DNA of 64,000 nucleotides from Clostridia bacterium. Lineage in GTDB: Bacteria; Bacillota; Clostridia; Christensenellales; UMGS416. Shown here one piece after another: positions 8,756 through 17,795 of the stretch; the stretch's first letter is position 1, and each line of letters opens with the position of its first letter. The notes under the pieces were generated by a model. The model was not told the origin of the DNA. It worked only from the letters and a program-made list of their open reading frames with translations, and made no database searches. The stretch is taken from assembly GCA_016938675.1 (NCBI GenBank), contig JAFGUF010000027.1:203134-267133 (forward strand). The letters run 5' to 3'. Made by a program: the position numbers and the translations under genes.

Positions 8756-9937
8756 ATGAAAATTACAAACAGATGCAAAGGTGTGTCGCCCTCAGTAACT
8801 TTGGCAATTTCAGCAAAGGCAAAATTGTTGAAATCCCAAGGCCTGGATGTTATCAGCTTTGGAGCGGGAGAACCGGACTTCAATACCCCGAAGTTTATTT
8901 GCGATGCTGCAAAGGAAGCGCTCGATTTGGGAATCACAAAATACACACCCGCATCCGGAACAATGGAATTAAAAAAGGCAATTGTAAATACACTGGCAAA
9001 AAAAGGCCTAGAATATAAGCCGGAAAACATTGTAGTATCAAACGGCGCAAAGCACAGCCTTCATAATGCTATTGCTTCAATAGTTGAAGAAGGGGACGAG
9101 GTGCTGCTGCCGATTCCGTACTGGGTGAGCTATTCAGAAATGATAAAGATTTCAGGTGGAACGCCGGTTTATGTTCCATGTGATGAAAACTTTGTAATAA
9201 ACCTTGATGAAATGGAAAAGCTTATTACAGATAAAACAACTGCTCTTATTCTTAATAATCCGTCTAATCCGACTGGCGTGGTTCTTAGCAAAGACATAAT
9301 TAAGCGCATTGCGGAAATATGCGTAAAAAATGACATCAATGTTATATCAGACGAAATATATGACCAGCTTATCTATATTGACGATGAAATACCTTCAATT
9401 GCCACAATGGACGGAATGAAGGAAAGAACAATAGTTATAAACGGAGTTTCAAAGACATATTCAATGACAGGCTGGAGAATAGGGTATCTGGCTGCACCGG
9501 AAAATGTCGCTAAGGCTATAGCTTCAATGCAGAGCCATACTACTTCCGGGCCGAATTCAATTGCTCAGTATGCTTCCTGCGCAGCCTTAAACGGCAGCCT
9601 TGATGAAGCAATAATGATGAAGAAAGCTTTCATTGAACGCAGAGATGCTGCGGTTGCCGCAATTGAAAAAATTGACGGGCTTACATGCATTGTGCCAGAT
9701 GGTGCATTTTATATAATGATCAAAGTTTCCAATTTTTACGGCAAATCAATAAATGGGAAAAAGATAAATAATTCTTTGGATTTTTCATCGCTGCTGCTGG
9801 AGGAGTCGCTGGTGGCGCTGGTTCCTGGTGATGATTTCGGGACTCCGGAATATGTGAGGATATCCTATGCGTGTTCAATGGAAAACATCCTTGAAGGTAT
9901 AAAAAGAATAGCGGAATTCACCGCTAAATGTAATTAA
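8756..9937 (+). CDS. Class I aminotransferase (aspartate aminotransferase-like)
   Basis: A 393-residue fold-type I PLP aminotransferase of the subgroup containing AspB/AspC and AlaT-like enzymes. It shows SFGAGEPDFNTP at the N terminus, NNPSNPTG near residue 165, ISDEIYDQLIY with the PLP-ring Asp, the SKTYSMTGWRIGY lysine motif near 235, and YVRISYAC with the carboxylate-binding Arg. The start follows CGGAGG. It lies 27 bases before the Re-citrate synthase-like gene, so the pair may link oxaloacetate/aspartate and 2-oxoglutarate/glutamate metabolism. Exact amino-donor specificity is uncertain. Confidence 0.92.
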   Translation: MKITNRCKGVSPSVTLAISAKAKLLKSQGLDVISFGAGEPDFNTPKFICDAAKEALDLGITKYTPASGTMELKKAIVNTLAKKGLEYKPENIVVSNGAKHSLHNAIASIVEEGDEVLLPIPYWVSYSEMIKISGGTPVYVPCDENFVINLDEMEKLITDKTTALILNNPSNPTGVVLSKDIIKRIAEICVKNDINVISDEIYDQLIYIDDEIPSIATMDGMKERTIVINGVSKTYSMTGWRIGYLAAPENVAKAIASMQSHTTSGPNSIAQYASCAALNGSLDEAIMMKKAFIERRDAAVAAIEKIDGLTCIVPDGAFYIMIKVSNFYGKSINGKKINNSLDFSSLLLEESLVALVPGDDFGTPEYVRISYACSMENILEGIKRIAEFTAKCN

Positions 9938-9964
9938 AGTTTGGGAATCAGGAGGTAAACTACT

Positions 9965-11377
9965 ATGGCAGTGCTTAAATATGATGAGCATACCAATCTT
10001 CTGGAGCAGAGCGCATACAAATACTCCTTGCAGGATAAAGAGGAACCGAATCTATACAGGCATCTATTTGATTATGAATCTATACCAAAAGTGCCTTTTA
10101 ACCACAGAACAGTTCCTTCTATTGTTCCGGAAAATATCTGGATAACAGATACTACATTCCGTGACGGACAGCAGTCCACATCTCCTTTTACTGTAAAGCA
10201 GATAGTGGATTTATATGAAATGATGCACCGGCTAAGCGGGCCGAGGGGCATAGTAAGGCAGAGTGAATTCTTTGTATATACTCAAAAGGACAAAGAAGCT
10301 ATAAAGGCCTGCCTTGACATGGGGTTCGAGTTTCCTGAAGTCACGGCATGGATAAGGGCCAGTGAAAAGGACTTTGAGCTTGCAAAAAACATAGGCATAA
10401 AAGAGACGGGCATTTTAGTTTCCTGTTCTGACTACCACATATACAACAAAATGGGCCTGACAAGGCAGAAGGCGCTGGATAAATACCTAGGTGTAGTAAA
10501 GAGCGCCATTGAATACGGCATTATTCCAAGATGCCACTTTGAGGATATTACAAGGGCTGACTTTTACGGTTTTGTCGTGCCGTTTGCAGTTGAACTGATG
10601 AAGCTTTCAGAGGAGACCGGAGTACCTATAAAGATTAGAGCATGTGATACATTAGGATACGGTGTTTCTTATACAGGTGCTGCTCTTCCGCGCTCTGTTC
10701 AGGGTATAATATATGGGCTTAATCATTTTGCTTCCGTTCCTCCGGAGCAGCTGGAGTGGCACGGGCACAATGATTTCTATAAGGTAGTTACAAATGCTGC
10801 TACTGCATGGCTATATGGATGCTCATCTGTCAACTGCTCTCTGCTTGGAATAGGCGAGAGAACAGGAAACTGCCCGCTTGAAGCGATGGTTATTGAATAC
10901 GCATCATTAAGGGGCACAACGGACGGCATGGACCTGTCTGTAATAACCGAAATAGCAGACTATTTCGAAGAAGAAATCGGATACGATATTCCGCCTAGGA
11001 CACCATTTGTAGGTAGAGCGTTCAATGCAACCCGTGCAGGAATACATGCCGACGGAATGCTGAAAGATCCGGAAATATACAATATATTTAATACAGATAA
11101 AATACTGAATCGCCCGCCCCAAGTATTGATAGGGGCACATTCAGGTGCGGCAGGCATAACACACTGGATGAATGACTATTTCAGGCTTCACGGCAAGTAT
11201 GAGCTGGATAAGCATGCGGATATCATTGCAAAAGTAAAGACATTGGTCGACGCGGAGTATGAGGACGGCCGCACGACGCTGCTGGGAGACGATGAACTGG
11301 TGGAACTTGTCATAAAAGCTGATCCGGATTTCTATGAATCTCTAGCGCATTCGCATAAGAGAAAAAAAGAAGGATAA
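9965..11377 (+). CDS. Probable (Re)-citrate synthase, LeuA/homocitrate synthase superfamily
   Basis: A 470-residue DRE-TIM metallolyase: DTTFRDGQQS near residue 58 (catalytic Arg-Asp), HGHNDF metal-binding His pair near 258, and GIGERTGNCPLEAMV. The C-terminal LeuA regulatory domain is missing and the N-terminal extension (residues 1-55) is unlike 2-isopropylmalate synthase. This build matches the Re-face citrate synthase of Clostridium kluyveri and relatives, which condenses oxaloacetate and acetyl-CoA toward 2-oxoglutarate. Homocitrate or isopropylmalate synthase remain possible, but no leucine or lysine genes are nearby. AGGAGG precedes the ATG; a terminator follows. Confidence 0.8.
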   Translation: MAVLKYDEHTNLLEQSAYKYSLQDKEEPNLYRHLFDYESIPKVPFNHRTVPSIVPENIWITDTTFRDGQQSTSPFTVKQIVDLYEMMHRLSGPRGIVRQSEFFVYTQKDKEAIKACLDMGFEFPEVTAWIRASEKDFELAKNIGIKETGILVSCSDYHIYNKMGLTRQKALDKYLGVVKSAIEYGIIPRCHFEDITRADFYGFVVPFAVELMKLSEETGVPIKIRACDTLGYGVSYTGAALPRSVQGIIYGLNHFASVPPEQLEWHGHNDFYKVVTNAATAWLYGCSSVNCSLLGIGERTGNCPLEAMVIEYASLRGTTDGMDLSVITEIADYFEEEIGYDIPPRTPFVGRAFNATRAGIHADGMLKDPEIYNIFNTDKILNRPPQVLIGAHSGAAGITHWMNDYFRLHGKYELDKHADIIAKVKTLVDAEYEDGRTTLLGDDELVELVIKADPDFYESLAHSHKRKKEG

Positions 11378-11387
11378 ATACATTTTT

Positions 11388-11413
11388 TAAAAAGGACAGT
11401 AAGTCCTTTTTTT
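11388..11413 (+). terminator. Rho-independent terminator
   Basis: AAAAGGAC (11390-11397) / GTCCTTTT (11403-11410) with a 5-base loop and a run of seven T bases closes the aminotransferase/citrate synthase operon. Confidence 0.88.
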
Positions 11414-11527
11414 GTGCAGAAAATGTGTAATAAAGAAAGCTAAAAAAATATTCACATAAAAACCATTAACATAAGCTAAACTTTGTGATAACATACTGTA
11501 TTATACTATATAACAGGGAGAATTAAT

Positions 11528-12328
11528 TTGAGCATGGTTTTTTGCCCGCTGTATTCATCAAGCAGCGGCAATGCCACCTTTATAGCTACGAAGAGCACGG
11601 CTATATTAGTGGACGCGGGAGTAAACGCATTAAGAATAGAGACTGCTCTTGCAGAAATAGGAGCATCTTTTAGTGATATCAAGGCAGTAATCATAACACA
11701 TGAACACATAGACCACATTAGGGGAATAGGTGTGATTGCAAGGCGGCATGGCATACCGATAATTGCAAATCATGGAACATGGGAAGCTATCATTGAGCAA
11801 GGCAAAGCTGGAGAAGTCCCATTTGAGAAGCGTATATATTTTGAACATAATACAACATTTTATGTAGGGGATATTGCGATAACGCCATTTGAGACGCATC
11901 ACGACGCAAACAGCTCTGTGGGGTACTGCATAGAGCATGGTTCATCCAAAATATCAATAATATCAGATACAGGTACGGTATCCAAAGCTATGAAAAGCCA
12001 TATTGCCGGATCTGACATATTGATGATAGAATTTAATTATGATGAGCATATGCTTAAAAACGGAGGCTATCCTGCGTTTTTAAAGAAGAGAATTTTGTCT
12101 GCTAAAGGGCATTTATCAAATGATGACGCAGCCGAGGTAGTTGCGTTCGCCGCACATCAAGGATGCAGAAAATTTGTTCTGTCTCATCTTTCAAAGGAGA
12201 ATAATACACCTGAAGCTGCATATGATGCCGCTTTTCAGGGGCTGCGAGAGTGCAGCGAACTTAGGGAAGAAAGCGTAGAAATATTAGTAGCGAGGCCTGA
12301 AAAGGTAACAAAGCCGATAATTATATAA
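11528..12328 (+). CDS. YycJ/WalJ-type metallo-beta-lactamase-fold hydrolase
   Basis: A 266-residue MBL-fold protein. The opening FCPLYSSSSGNATFI and the metal motif THEHIDHIRG near residue 60, then HHDANSSVGY, SDTGTV, EFNYDEHML and LSHLSKENNTPE match the YycJ/WalJ group, thought to act on nucleic acid and often near walRK; here no walRK genes are in view. TTG at 11528 is preferred over ATG 11534 because AGGGAG ends 8 bases before it. It has its own upstream A+T-rich promoter region and a terminator behind. Confidence 0.9.
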   Translation: MSMVFCPLYSSSSGNATFIATKSTAILVDAGVNALRIETALAEIGASFSDIKAVIITHEHIDHIRGIGVIARRHGIPIIANHGTWEAIIEQGKAGEVPFEKRIYFEHNTTFYVGDIAITPFETHHDANSSVGYCIEHGSSKISIISDTGTVSKAMKSHIAGSDILMIEFNYDEHMLKNGGYPAFLKKRILSAKGHLSNDDAAEVVAFAAHQGCRKFVLSHLSKENNTPEAAYDAAFQGLRECSELREESVEILVARPEKVTKPIII

Positions 12329-12353
12329 AAACAACATAGAATAATTGCATTTT

Positions 12354-12381
12354 AAGCCGGCTGATACAAGCCGGTTTTTTT
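12354..12381 (+). terminator. Rho-independent terminator after the YycJ-like gene
   Basis: AAGCCGGCT / AGCCGGTTT (one G-T pair) closes a six-base loop and is followed by a T run. Confidence 0.85.
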
Positions 12382-12393
12382 GATGAAATAGTA

Positions 12394-12444
12394 TTGACAA
12401 ACATTGTCTAATGCGTTAGACTAATCCTGACTAATACATTAGAC
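12394..12444 (+). promoter_or_regulatory. BlaI-type promoter with two operator dyads
   Basis: TTGACA (12394-12399), 17 bases, TAGACT (12417-12422) form the promoter. Dyad 1, GTCTAATGCGTTAGAC (12406-12421), covers the spacer and -10; dyad 2, GACTAATACATTAGAC (12429-12444), follows 23 bases downstream, about two helical turns. Paired dyads of this kind are the usual target of BlaI/MecI dimers. Confidence 0.85.
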
Positions 12445-12455
12445 AGGAGACGCAA

Positions 12456-12830
12456 ATGGAAACGCCAAAAATATTTGAAAGTGAATATCGGTTTGCATGC
12501 ATTGTCTGGGAGCACGAACCAATACCTATGAGAGAGTTAATAAAACTATGCGCTTCACAGCTTGGATGGAAAAGGACAACCACATATACTGTGCTTAAGA
12601 GGCTTTCTGAAAGAGGAATACTCGCAAGCAATGATTCTGTTGTTACATCATTGATTTCTAAAGAAACCATACAAAGGCAGGAAAGCAGAGAATTCATAGA
12701 ACGAACCTTCGAAGGGTCTTTGCCGGGTTTTATCGCGGCCTTTACAAACAATAAAGCCCTTTCCCCGGAGGAAGCAGCAGAGATAAAAAAGATGATAGAA
12801 GACTATGAAAAAGCGAGCAACCAGAAATGA
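12456..12830 (+). CDS. BlaI/MecI/CopY family repressor
   Basis: A 124-residue winged-helix repressor of the BlaI/MecI family. The helix-turn-helix covers roughly residues 20-60 (PMRELIKLCASQLGWKRTTTYTVLKRLSERGIL) and the C-terminal half is the helical dimerisation arm with the family's LPGFIAAFTNNKALSPEEAAEIKKMI pattern. In the family, the repressor is cut by its membrane metalloprotease partner, releasing the promoter. That partner is the next gene, overlapping by 4 bases (ATGA). Two operator dyads cover its own promoter, so autoregulation is expected. The ribosome binding site is AGGAGA. Confidence 0.94.
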   Translation: METPKIFESEYRFACIVWEHEPIPMRELIKLCASQLGWKRTTTYTVLKRLSERGILASNDSVVTSLISKETIQRQESREFIERTFEGSLPGFIAAFTNNKALSPEEAAEIKKMIEDYEKASNQK

Positions 12831-14929
12831 ATATTGAAAAACTGTTTTTACTGGCTCTTAATATGAGCCTCACTGCAGGCTATGTAGTGCTTGCGGTTTT
12901 TGTAATCAGAGGATTTATGAATAAATCGGCCAGATGGATCATGGGTATTTTGTGGCTAGCAGTGTTCTTAAGGCTCTTGATGCCTTTTTCATTCAAGAGT
13001 GATTTCAGCATATTTGCTGCTATCCCGAACGCGGATATTAATTCAACTCAGATCTTGTTTTCTGATACTCCTGAGATGCACAGCGGAGTTCCGTATTTGA
13101 ACAGTATGATTAACCCCGCACTTGAAAAAGGATTGCAAACAGAGGCCGGAATAACCGCTTTGGAGGTGATGGCCGCGATTTGGCTATTGGGTTTTATAGC
13201 GATATTAATCTATAGCATTGTATCGTATATTCTGCTAAAAAAAAGATTGTCGACGGCAGTGCTATATTCGGACAATGTTTATATTAGTGAAAAAATTAAG
13301 TCTCCTTTTGTGCTTGGGTTTTTTAAGCCTCGTGTTTATATACCCTTCGGATTGACAGAAGAGAGCCTTAAAAATGTTCTGCTTCATGAGAATGCGCATA
13401 TTTCCCGCAGGGATTATATAGTTAAACCTTTGACCTTTTTATTAAGCGCTATGCATTGGTTTAATCCTTTTATTTGGGCTGCATATATATTACTAAGTAA
13501 GGATATTGAAATGGCGTGTGATGAAAAAGCAATAAAGAACATGAAGGATGAAGAAAGAAAAAAATATTCTGAAACATTGCTTTCGCTTTCAATTAGCAAA
13601 GCCAGCATTGCATTATGCCCAATAGCCTTCGGCGAGGTGAGCGTAAAGCAAAGGGTAAAAAGCGCATTGTCATATAAAAAGCCTTCCTTCTGGATAATTG
13701 TTGCGGCATTTATTATTACCACAGCTGCGATTACAGCCCTTATAGCAAATCCGATAAAGGAAAAGGAGGATACAATTAAAACTATTGAAGATTTATACGG
13801 TACATATTATCCGAATGAAGTTATTTATGTAAATCCGCTGTCTTCTTTTTATCCGTTTGATTTAAGCAAAGGGCCGTATTATGAAATAGATGAAAACATG
13901 TTTGCAGTAGTTAAGATGGAAAATGACGAAAAAATATATAGCACAACTCCTGACTATTTGATCTCAGAAATCAGTGAAGAAGAATTCATAAACATGTTCT
14001 TTATGGAATTACAAATAGGAATGCCGGATATAACTGAATATAATACAATCAGTAAAGTGGAAATATCAGATAGATATACATTATTTATAATGGATTCAGA
14101 GCTCTGGGTCGCCGAAATGAATGGTGATTATTTATGGTTGATATACAGGCTTGGCACAGAAAGAGCAATGGGTGATATTTTGCAAAGTTACTATAAGGGC
14201 AGGCTGACTATTGATGCAGTAGAATCACTTGTAGAAGAAAAGGGTGAAAACCTAACGTGGAGCGATTTCGAAAATTATGAGTGCAGTGTAACAGGCAGCG
14301 GATTATTTATACTTAACTATCCTATTGATGATGGCCTTAGCGTTCTTATCGGCGGCAGCGGACAGGAGGAAGTGCCTATGTATATTTTTCTGGTGAAGAA
14401 TTTCGGCGATGACACAGAGGAAAGGCGGATGGAGCTAAGAGATCAGGGTATAGATATTCAAAGATTTATGGATGATACGGACAGTATATCTACGCAGAAC
14501 ATATGGGCATTTACCCCGTTCTTAAGCTCTGTTTTCCCTGCTCTTCCTATTATGACGGACATAGATTACTCCGAGATTAATGTTACAATAGATACTGGCG
14601 TGCTTTATATTCATGGAAACGGAAAAACAGAAAACAAAGGCAGAGAGCATGCATACAAGCCAGATGAAATAATATACTGGTCGCCTATAGGGGAAGATTC
14701 AGGCGCAAATTACAAGGATACTTCGGATACATGCTGGATTCTGCTTGAAGTTAAAGATGAAAATGGCATAATAGCTGCTAAAATTGAGATTAAAGTAACT
14801 AAGATTTCGGAGGATGAGATATCCGGAACAGCACAATATGAAGTAACTCTAACAAAAAGTTTTGATAGCTCCGACTTTGTGCTCAATTTGGACACAGATA
14901 GTTATATATTCGTATTGAGCGTGAAATAA
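12827..14929 (+). CDS. BlaR1-like M56 membrane metalloprotease with an atypical sensor domain
   Basis: A 700-residue protein. The N-terminal ~310 residues are an M56/BlaR1 unit: three early transmembrane helices, zinc motif HENAH (about residues 187-191) within LLHENAHISRRDY, the distal AMHWFNPFIW segment, EMACDE, and a fourth helix near 285-312. The C-terminal ~390 residues, predicted outside the cell, are not the penicillin-binding transpeptidase domain of BlaR1: no SxxK...KTG set is visible. It is acidic and aromatic-rich, possibly two repeated beta domains. The protein probably senses an envelope signal other than beta-lactam and triggers cleavage of the BlaI-like repressor. Confidence 0.85.
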   Translation: MNIEKLFLLALNMSLTAGYVVLAVFVIRGFMNKSARWIMGILWLAVFLRLLMPFSFKSDFSIFAAIPNADINSTQILFSDTPEMHSGVPYLNSMINPALEKGLQTEAGITALEVMAAIWLLGFIAILIYSIVSYILLKKRLSTAVLYSDNVYISEKIKSPFVLGFFKPRVYIPFGLTEESLKNVLLHENAHISRRDYIVKPLTFLLSAMHWFNPFIWAAYILLSKDIEMACDEKAIKNMKDEERKKYSETLLSLSISKASIALCPIAFGEVSVKQRVKSALSYKKPSFWIIVAAFIITTAAITALIANPIKEKEDTIKTIEDLYGTYYPNEVIYVNPLSSFYPFDLSKGPYYEIDENMFAVVKMENDEKIYSTTPDYLISEISEEEFINMFFMELQIGMPDITEYNTISKVEISDRYTLFIMDSELWVAEMNGDYLWLIYRLGTERAMGDILQSYYKGRLTIDAVESLVEEKGENLTWSDFENYECSVTGSGLFILNYPIDDGLSVLIGGSGQEEVPMYIFLVKNFGDDTEERRMELRDQGIDIQRFMDDTDSISTQNIWAFTPFLSSVFPALPIMTDIDYSEINVTIDTGVLYIHGNGKTENKGREHAYKPDEIIYWSPIGEDSGANYKDTSDTCWILLEVKDENGIIAAKIEIKVTKISEDEISGTAQYEVTLTKSFDSSDFVLNLDTDSYIFVLSVK

Positions 14930-15015
14930 TCCACAAGTTGAGGCGTCAGCGGAATAACTCAAAACACAGCGATGTAATATTATAAAAAAAAATTTATAAA
15001 AAATCAAAAAAACAC

Positions 15016-15044
15016 TTGCAATTTGCTTTGTTCTATTGTATCAT
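15016..15044 (+). promoter_or_regulatory. glnN promoter
   Basis: TTGCAA (15016-15021), 17-base spacer, TATCAT (15039-15044). Transcription should begin near 15051, just upstream of the leader hairpins. Confidence 0.75.
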
Positions 15045-15070
15045 AGCAACAAGTTAAATTTAGTATTTAG

Positions 15071-15122
15071 GAAGCAATGACGTTTCAGCCACCCTTGGGG
15101 GGTGTTTGAGGCGTCTTTTTTA
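15071..15122 (+). promoter_or_regulatory. ANTAR-type antitermination leader of glnN
   Basis: A hairpin GAAGC (15071-15075) / GTTTC (15082-15086) presents the hexaloop AATGAC (15076-15081), with A at loop position 1 and G at position 4. Its 3' arm is also the 5' arm of a terminator: GACGTTTCA (15079-15087) / TGAGGCGTC (15107-15115) followed by six T bases. The two structures exclude each other. This is the layout of RNA targets of ANTAR-domain antiterminators, which control nitrogen genes in Clostridia. Confidence 0.75.
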
Positions 15123-15156
15123 CTTTTAAAATTTAATTTATAAAGGAGCATGCGAT

Positions 15157-17244
15157 ATGACGAAAGTATCAACTATTTTTGGAAGTGATGTTTTCAATGA
15201 CGCTGTAATGAAAGACAGGCTGTCAAAGGATGTCTACAAATCATTGAATAACGTCATGGATAACGGAGGACAATTACCGCCAGGAATTGCAGACGCTGTA
15301 GCAACCGCTATGAAAGACTGGGCAGTGGAAAAAGGAGCAACACACTATACACACTGGTTTCAGCCGATGACGGGCATTACAGCTGAAAAGCACGATTCAT
15401 TTATTTCTCCTGTAGGAGACGGAAGCGTTCTTTTGAAGTTTTCAGGCAAATCATTAACACAGGGCGAACCAGATGCATCATCATTCCCTAACGGAGGACT
15501 GAGGGCCACTGCTGAAGCCAGAGGATACACAGCCTGGGACTGCACATCACCTGCATTCGTAAAGGACGGAACACTTTATATCCCCACAGCATTCTGTTCA
15601 TATACAGGATTTGCGCTTGACAAAAAGACCCCATTGCTTCGCTCAATGGACGCGGTTTCAAAAGCAGCAATCAGGATTTTAAGGCTTTTCGGCAATACAA
15701 CTGCAACAAAGGTAACATCATACGTTGGCCCAGAGCAGGAATATTTCCTGATAGACGAAGGCGTATACAACAAGCGTAAAGACCTAATATACACTGGCAG
15801 AACTCTTTTCGGAGCACCTTCACCCAAAGGACAGGAAATGGACGACCAGTACTTCGGCTCATTAAAAGAAAGAGTTTCAAAGTTCATGAGCGAGTTTGAC
15901 CGCGAGCTTTGGAAGCTGGGAGTAACAGCAACAACAAAGCACAACGAAGTTGCACCTGCCCAGCATGAAATGGCACCTGTGTACTCAACAACAAATATTG
16001 CAACTGACCACAATCAGCTGGTTATGGATATAGCAAAGAAAGTGGCCGGACGCCACGGACTTGTTTGCCTTCTGCATGAGAAACCATTTGCAGGCGTTAA
16101 CGGATCAGGCAAGCATAACAACTGGTCAATCGGTTCTAATGACGGCATGAACCTGATAGATCCGGGCGATACACCGCACGAGAACGCGCAGTTTTTGGTA
16201 TTCCTTTCAGCGGTTATCTGGGCAGTTGATGAATATGCGGAGATTTTAAGGGCATCAGCCGCAAATCCGGGAAATGATCACAGGCTTGGAGCGAACGAAG
16301 CACCTCCTGCGATAATCTCAATATTCCTGGGCGACTTGCTTACAGAAGTTATGGAGTCAATATCATCAGGCACACCGATGGGCAGCACTGATTCAGGCGT
16401 AATAAAAATCGGCGCATCAACATTGCCGCACCTGCCAAAGGACAATACTGACCGCAACAGGACATCACCATTTGCCTTCACAGGAAATAAATTTGAGTTC
16501 CGTATGGTTGGATCATCACAGTCAATTTCCGGCCCGAACTTTGTAATCAATACAATAGTTGCGGATATACTCGAAAAAATTGGCGACAAGCTCGAAGGAG
16601 CAAAAGATTTGGACGCTGCGGTGCAGGCTTTGGTTAAGGAAGTTTGGAAAGACCATAAAAAGGTTGTTTTCAATGGCAACGGCTACTCAGAAGAGTGGGT
16701 TAAAGAGGCAGCAAAGCGTGGCCTGCCAAACATAAACAATACTGTTGATTCAGTTCAGGTATTGACAGACAAGAAGAACGTAGACCTGTTTGAGCGCCAG
16801 GGCGTGCTGAACGCGGCAGAGCTGCATGCACGTGAAGAAGTAGTGCTTGAACATTACATTAATACAATAAACATTGAAGCGTTAACAATGCTTGAAATGA
16901 CGAACAGAGACCTGTTACCTGCAGGCATGAAATACACAGCAGAACTGGCAGAGACAGCCGCATCGCTAAAGAGCTTAGGCGCAGAAGCATCTGCACAGAT
17001 TGAAATACTCAAGGAGATGTCAGCATTATGCGCAGTCACAAAAGCGAATGTCAAGGCTTTGCAGGATGCAGTAGACAATGCAGCGGCATGTGAAGATGTA
17101 AAAGTATGCGCAGCTGCATACAGAGACAAGGTTTTCCCAGCAATGGGAACACTACGCGAGAGCGTAGACAAAATGGAGGTAATCTGCGACAGATCACTCT
17201 GGCCGATTCCTTCATATGGTGAATTACTATTTAGCGTAAAGTAA
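15157..17244 (+). CDS. glnN: Glutamine synthetase type III
   Basis: A 695-residue GSIII enzyme, making glutamine from glutamate, ammonia and ATP. The length, the N-terminal region ([17 protein letters not shown]) and motifs [50 protein letters not shown] and [20 protein letters not shown] are those of GSIII, not of the ~450-residue GSI. It is the first gene of a nitrogen-assimilation cluster with a PII gene and amt, and lies behind a regulated terminator leader. The ribosome binding site is AAAGGAG. The product should be cytosolic, forming a large oligomer. Confidence 0.97.
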   Translation: MTKVSTIFGSDVFNDAVMKDRLSKDVYKSLNNVMDNGGQLPPGIADAVATAMKDWAVEKGATHYTHWFQPMTGITAEKHDSFISPVGDGSVLLKFSGKSLTQGEPDASSFPNGGLRATAEARGYTAWDCTSPAFVKDGTLYIPTAFCSYTGFALDKKTPLLRSMDAVSKAAIRILRLFGNTTATKVTSYVGPEQEYFLIDEGVYNKRKDLIYTGRTLFGAPSPKGQEMDDQYFGSLKERVSKFMSEFDRELWKLGVTATTKHNEVAPAQHEMAPVYSTTNIATDHNQLVMDIAKKVAGRHGLVCLLHEKPFAGVNGSGKHNNWSIGSNDGMNLIDPGDTPHENAQFLVFLSAVIWAVDEYAEILRASAANPGNDHRLGANEAPPAIISIFLGDLLTEVMESISSGTPMGSTDSGVIKIGASTLPHLPKDNTDRNRTSPFAFTGNKFEFRMVGSSQSISGPNFVINTIVADILEKIGDKLEGAKDLDAAVQALVKEVWKDHKKVVFNGNGYSEEWVKEAAKRGLPNINNTVDSVQVLTDKKNVDLFERQGVLNAAELHAREEVVLEHYINTINIEALTMLEMTNRDLLPAGMKYTAELAETAASLKSLGAEASAQIEILKEMSALCAVTKANVKALQDAVDNAAACEDVKVCAAAYRDKVFPAMGTLRESVDKMEVICDRSLWPIPSYGELLFSVK

Positions 17245-17273
17245 ACGGAATAGAATTTATCAAAACTTAAATA

Positions 17274-17330
17274 CTTTGACAATGACGTCGGGGATACCTG
17301 CATGCTCCATATGCAATTGTTTCCGGCGTC
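17274..17330 (+). promoter_or_regulatory. ANTAR-type hairpin/terminator 1 between glnN and the PII gene
   Basis: CTTTGAC (17274-17280) / GTCGGGG (17287-17293), with G-T pairs, closes the hexaloop AATGAC (17281-17286). The overlapping alternative stem GACGTCGG (17284-17291) / CCGGCGTC (17323-17330) leads into TTGTTAA. Same architecture as the glnN leader. Confidence 0.7.
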
Positions 17331-17342
17331 TTGTTAATAAAT

Positions 17343-17402
17343 TGGCAATGACGTCATAAGATAGCAGAATGTAGGGGTTTCTGGTGCTTATGGCGTTTTT
17401 AT
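17343..17402 (+). promoter_or_regulatory. ANTAR-type hairpin/terminator 2 before the PII gene
   Basis: TGGC (17343-17346) / GTCA (17353-17356) closes a third AATGAC hexaloop (17347-17352). The overlapping stem GACGTCATAAG (17350-17360) / CTTATGGCGTT (17387-17397) is followed by T bases. Together with the preceding copy it makes a tandem antitermination region. Confidence 0.7.
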
Positions 17403-17429
17403 ATTTTATGAGAGAGAAAGGAGTCGAAA

Positions 17430-17768
17430 ATGAAAAAATTAGAAGTAATTTTCAGACCGGAAAAACTGGAAGATCTTAAGGATTTAATGAACGAAAAAGA
17501 AATGTACGGCATGACAGTTACAATGGTTAGCGGCTGCGGACATCAAAGAGGTCGTAAGGTTATGTACCGTGGTACTGAAGTTTCTATCAATTTACTTCCA
17601 AAAGTAAAAGTAGAAATCGTTCTTCCTGATTCCAAATTAAAAGAGATGCTGCCGGCAATAATGGACGCAATAAAGACCGGTAATGTTGGCGACGGAAAAC
17701 TGTTTATTTATGAGTGTCTGGAAGCTTACAGAGTAAGAACAGGCGAAACAGGCGACGAGATTTTGTAA
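17430..17768 (+). CDS. PII family nitrogen regulatory protein
   Basis: A 112-residue PII signal protein next to amt; such partners bind 2-oxoglutarate and ATP/ADP and plug the ammonium channel. The core is clear: KLEVIFRPEKLEDLKD, GCGHQRGRKVMYRG at the T-loop start, LLPKVKVEIVL, and GDGKLFIYECLEAYRVRTGE. The T-loop lacks the uridylylated tyrosine: where the family has RGAEY, this has RGTEVS. Regulation by uridylylation is therefore unlikely, leaving effector binding. The ATG follows AAAGGAG; amt starts 27 bases after the stop codon. Confidence 0.93.
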   Translation: MKKLEVIFRPEKLEDLKDLMNEKEMYGMTVTMVSGCGHQRGRKVMYRGTEVSINLLPKVKVEIVLPDSKLKEMLPAIMDAIKTGNVGDGKLFIYECLEAYRVRTGETGDEIL

Positions 17769-17795
17769 GATAAAAATTTTTAAGGAGATAAAAAA

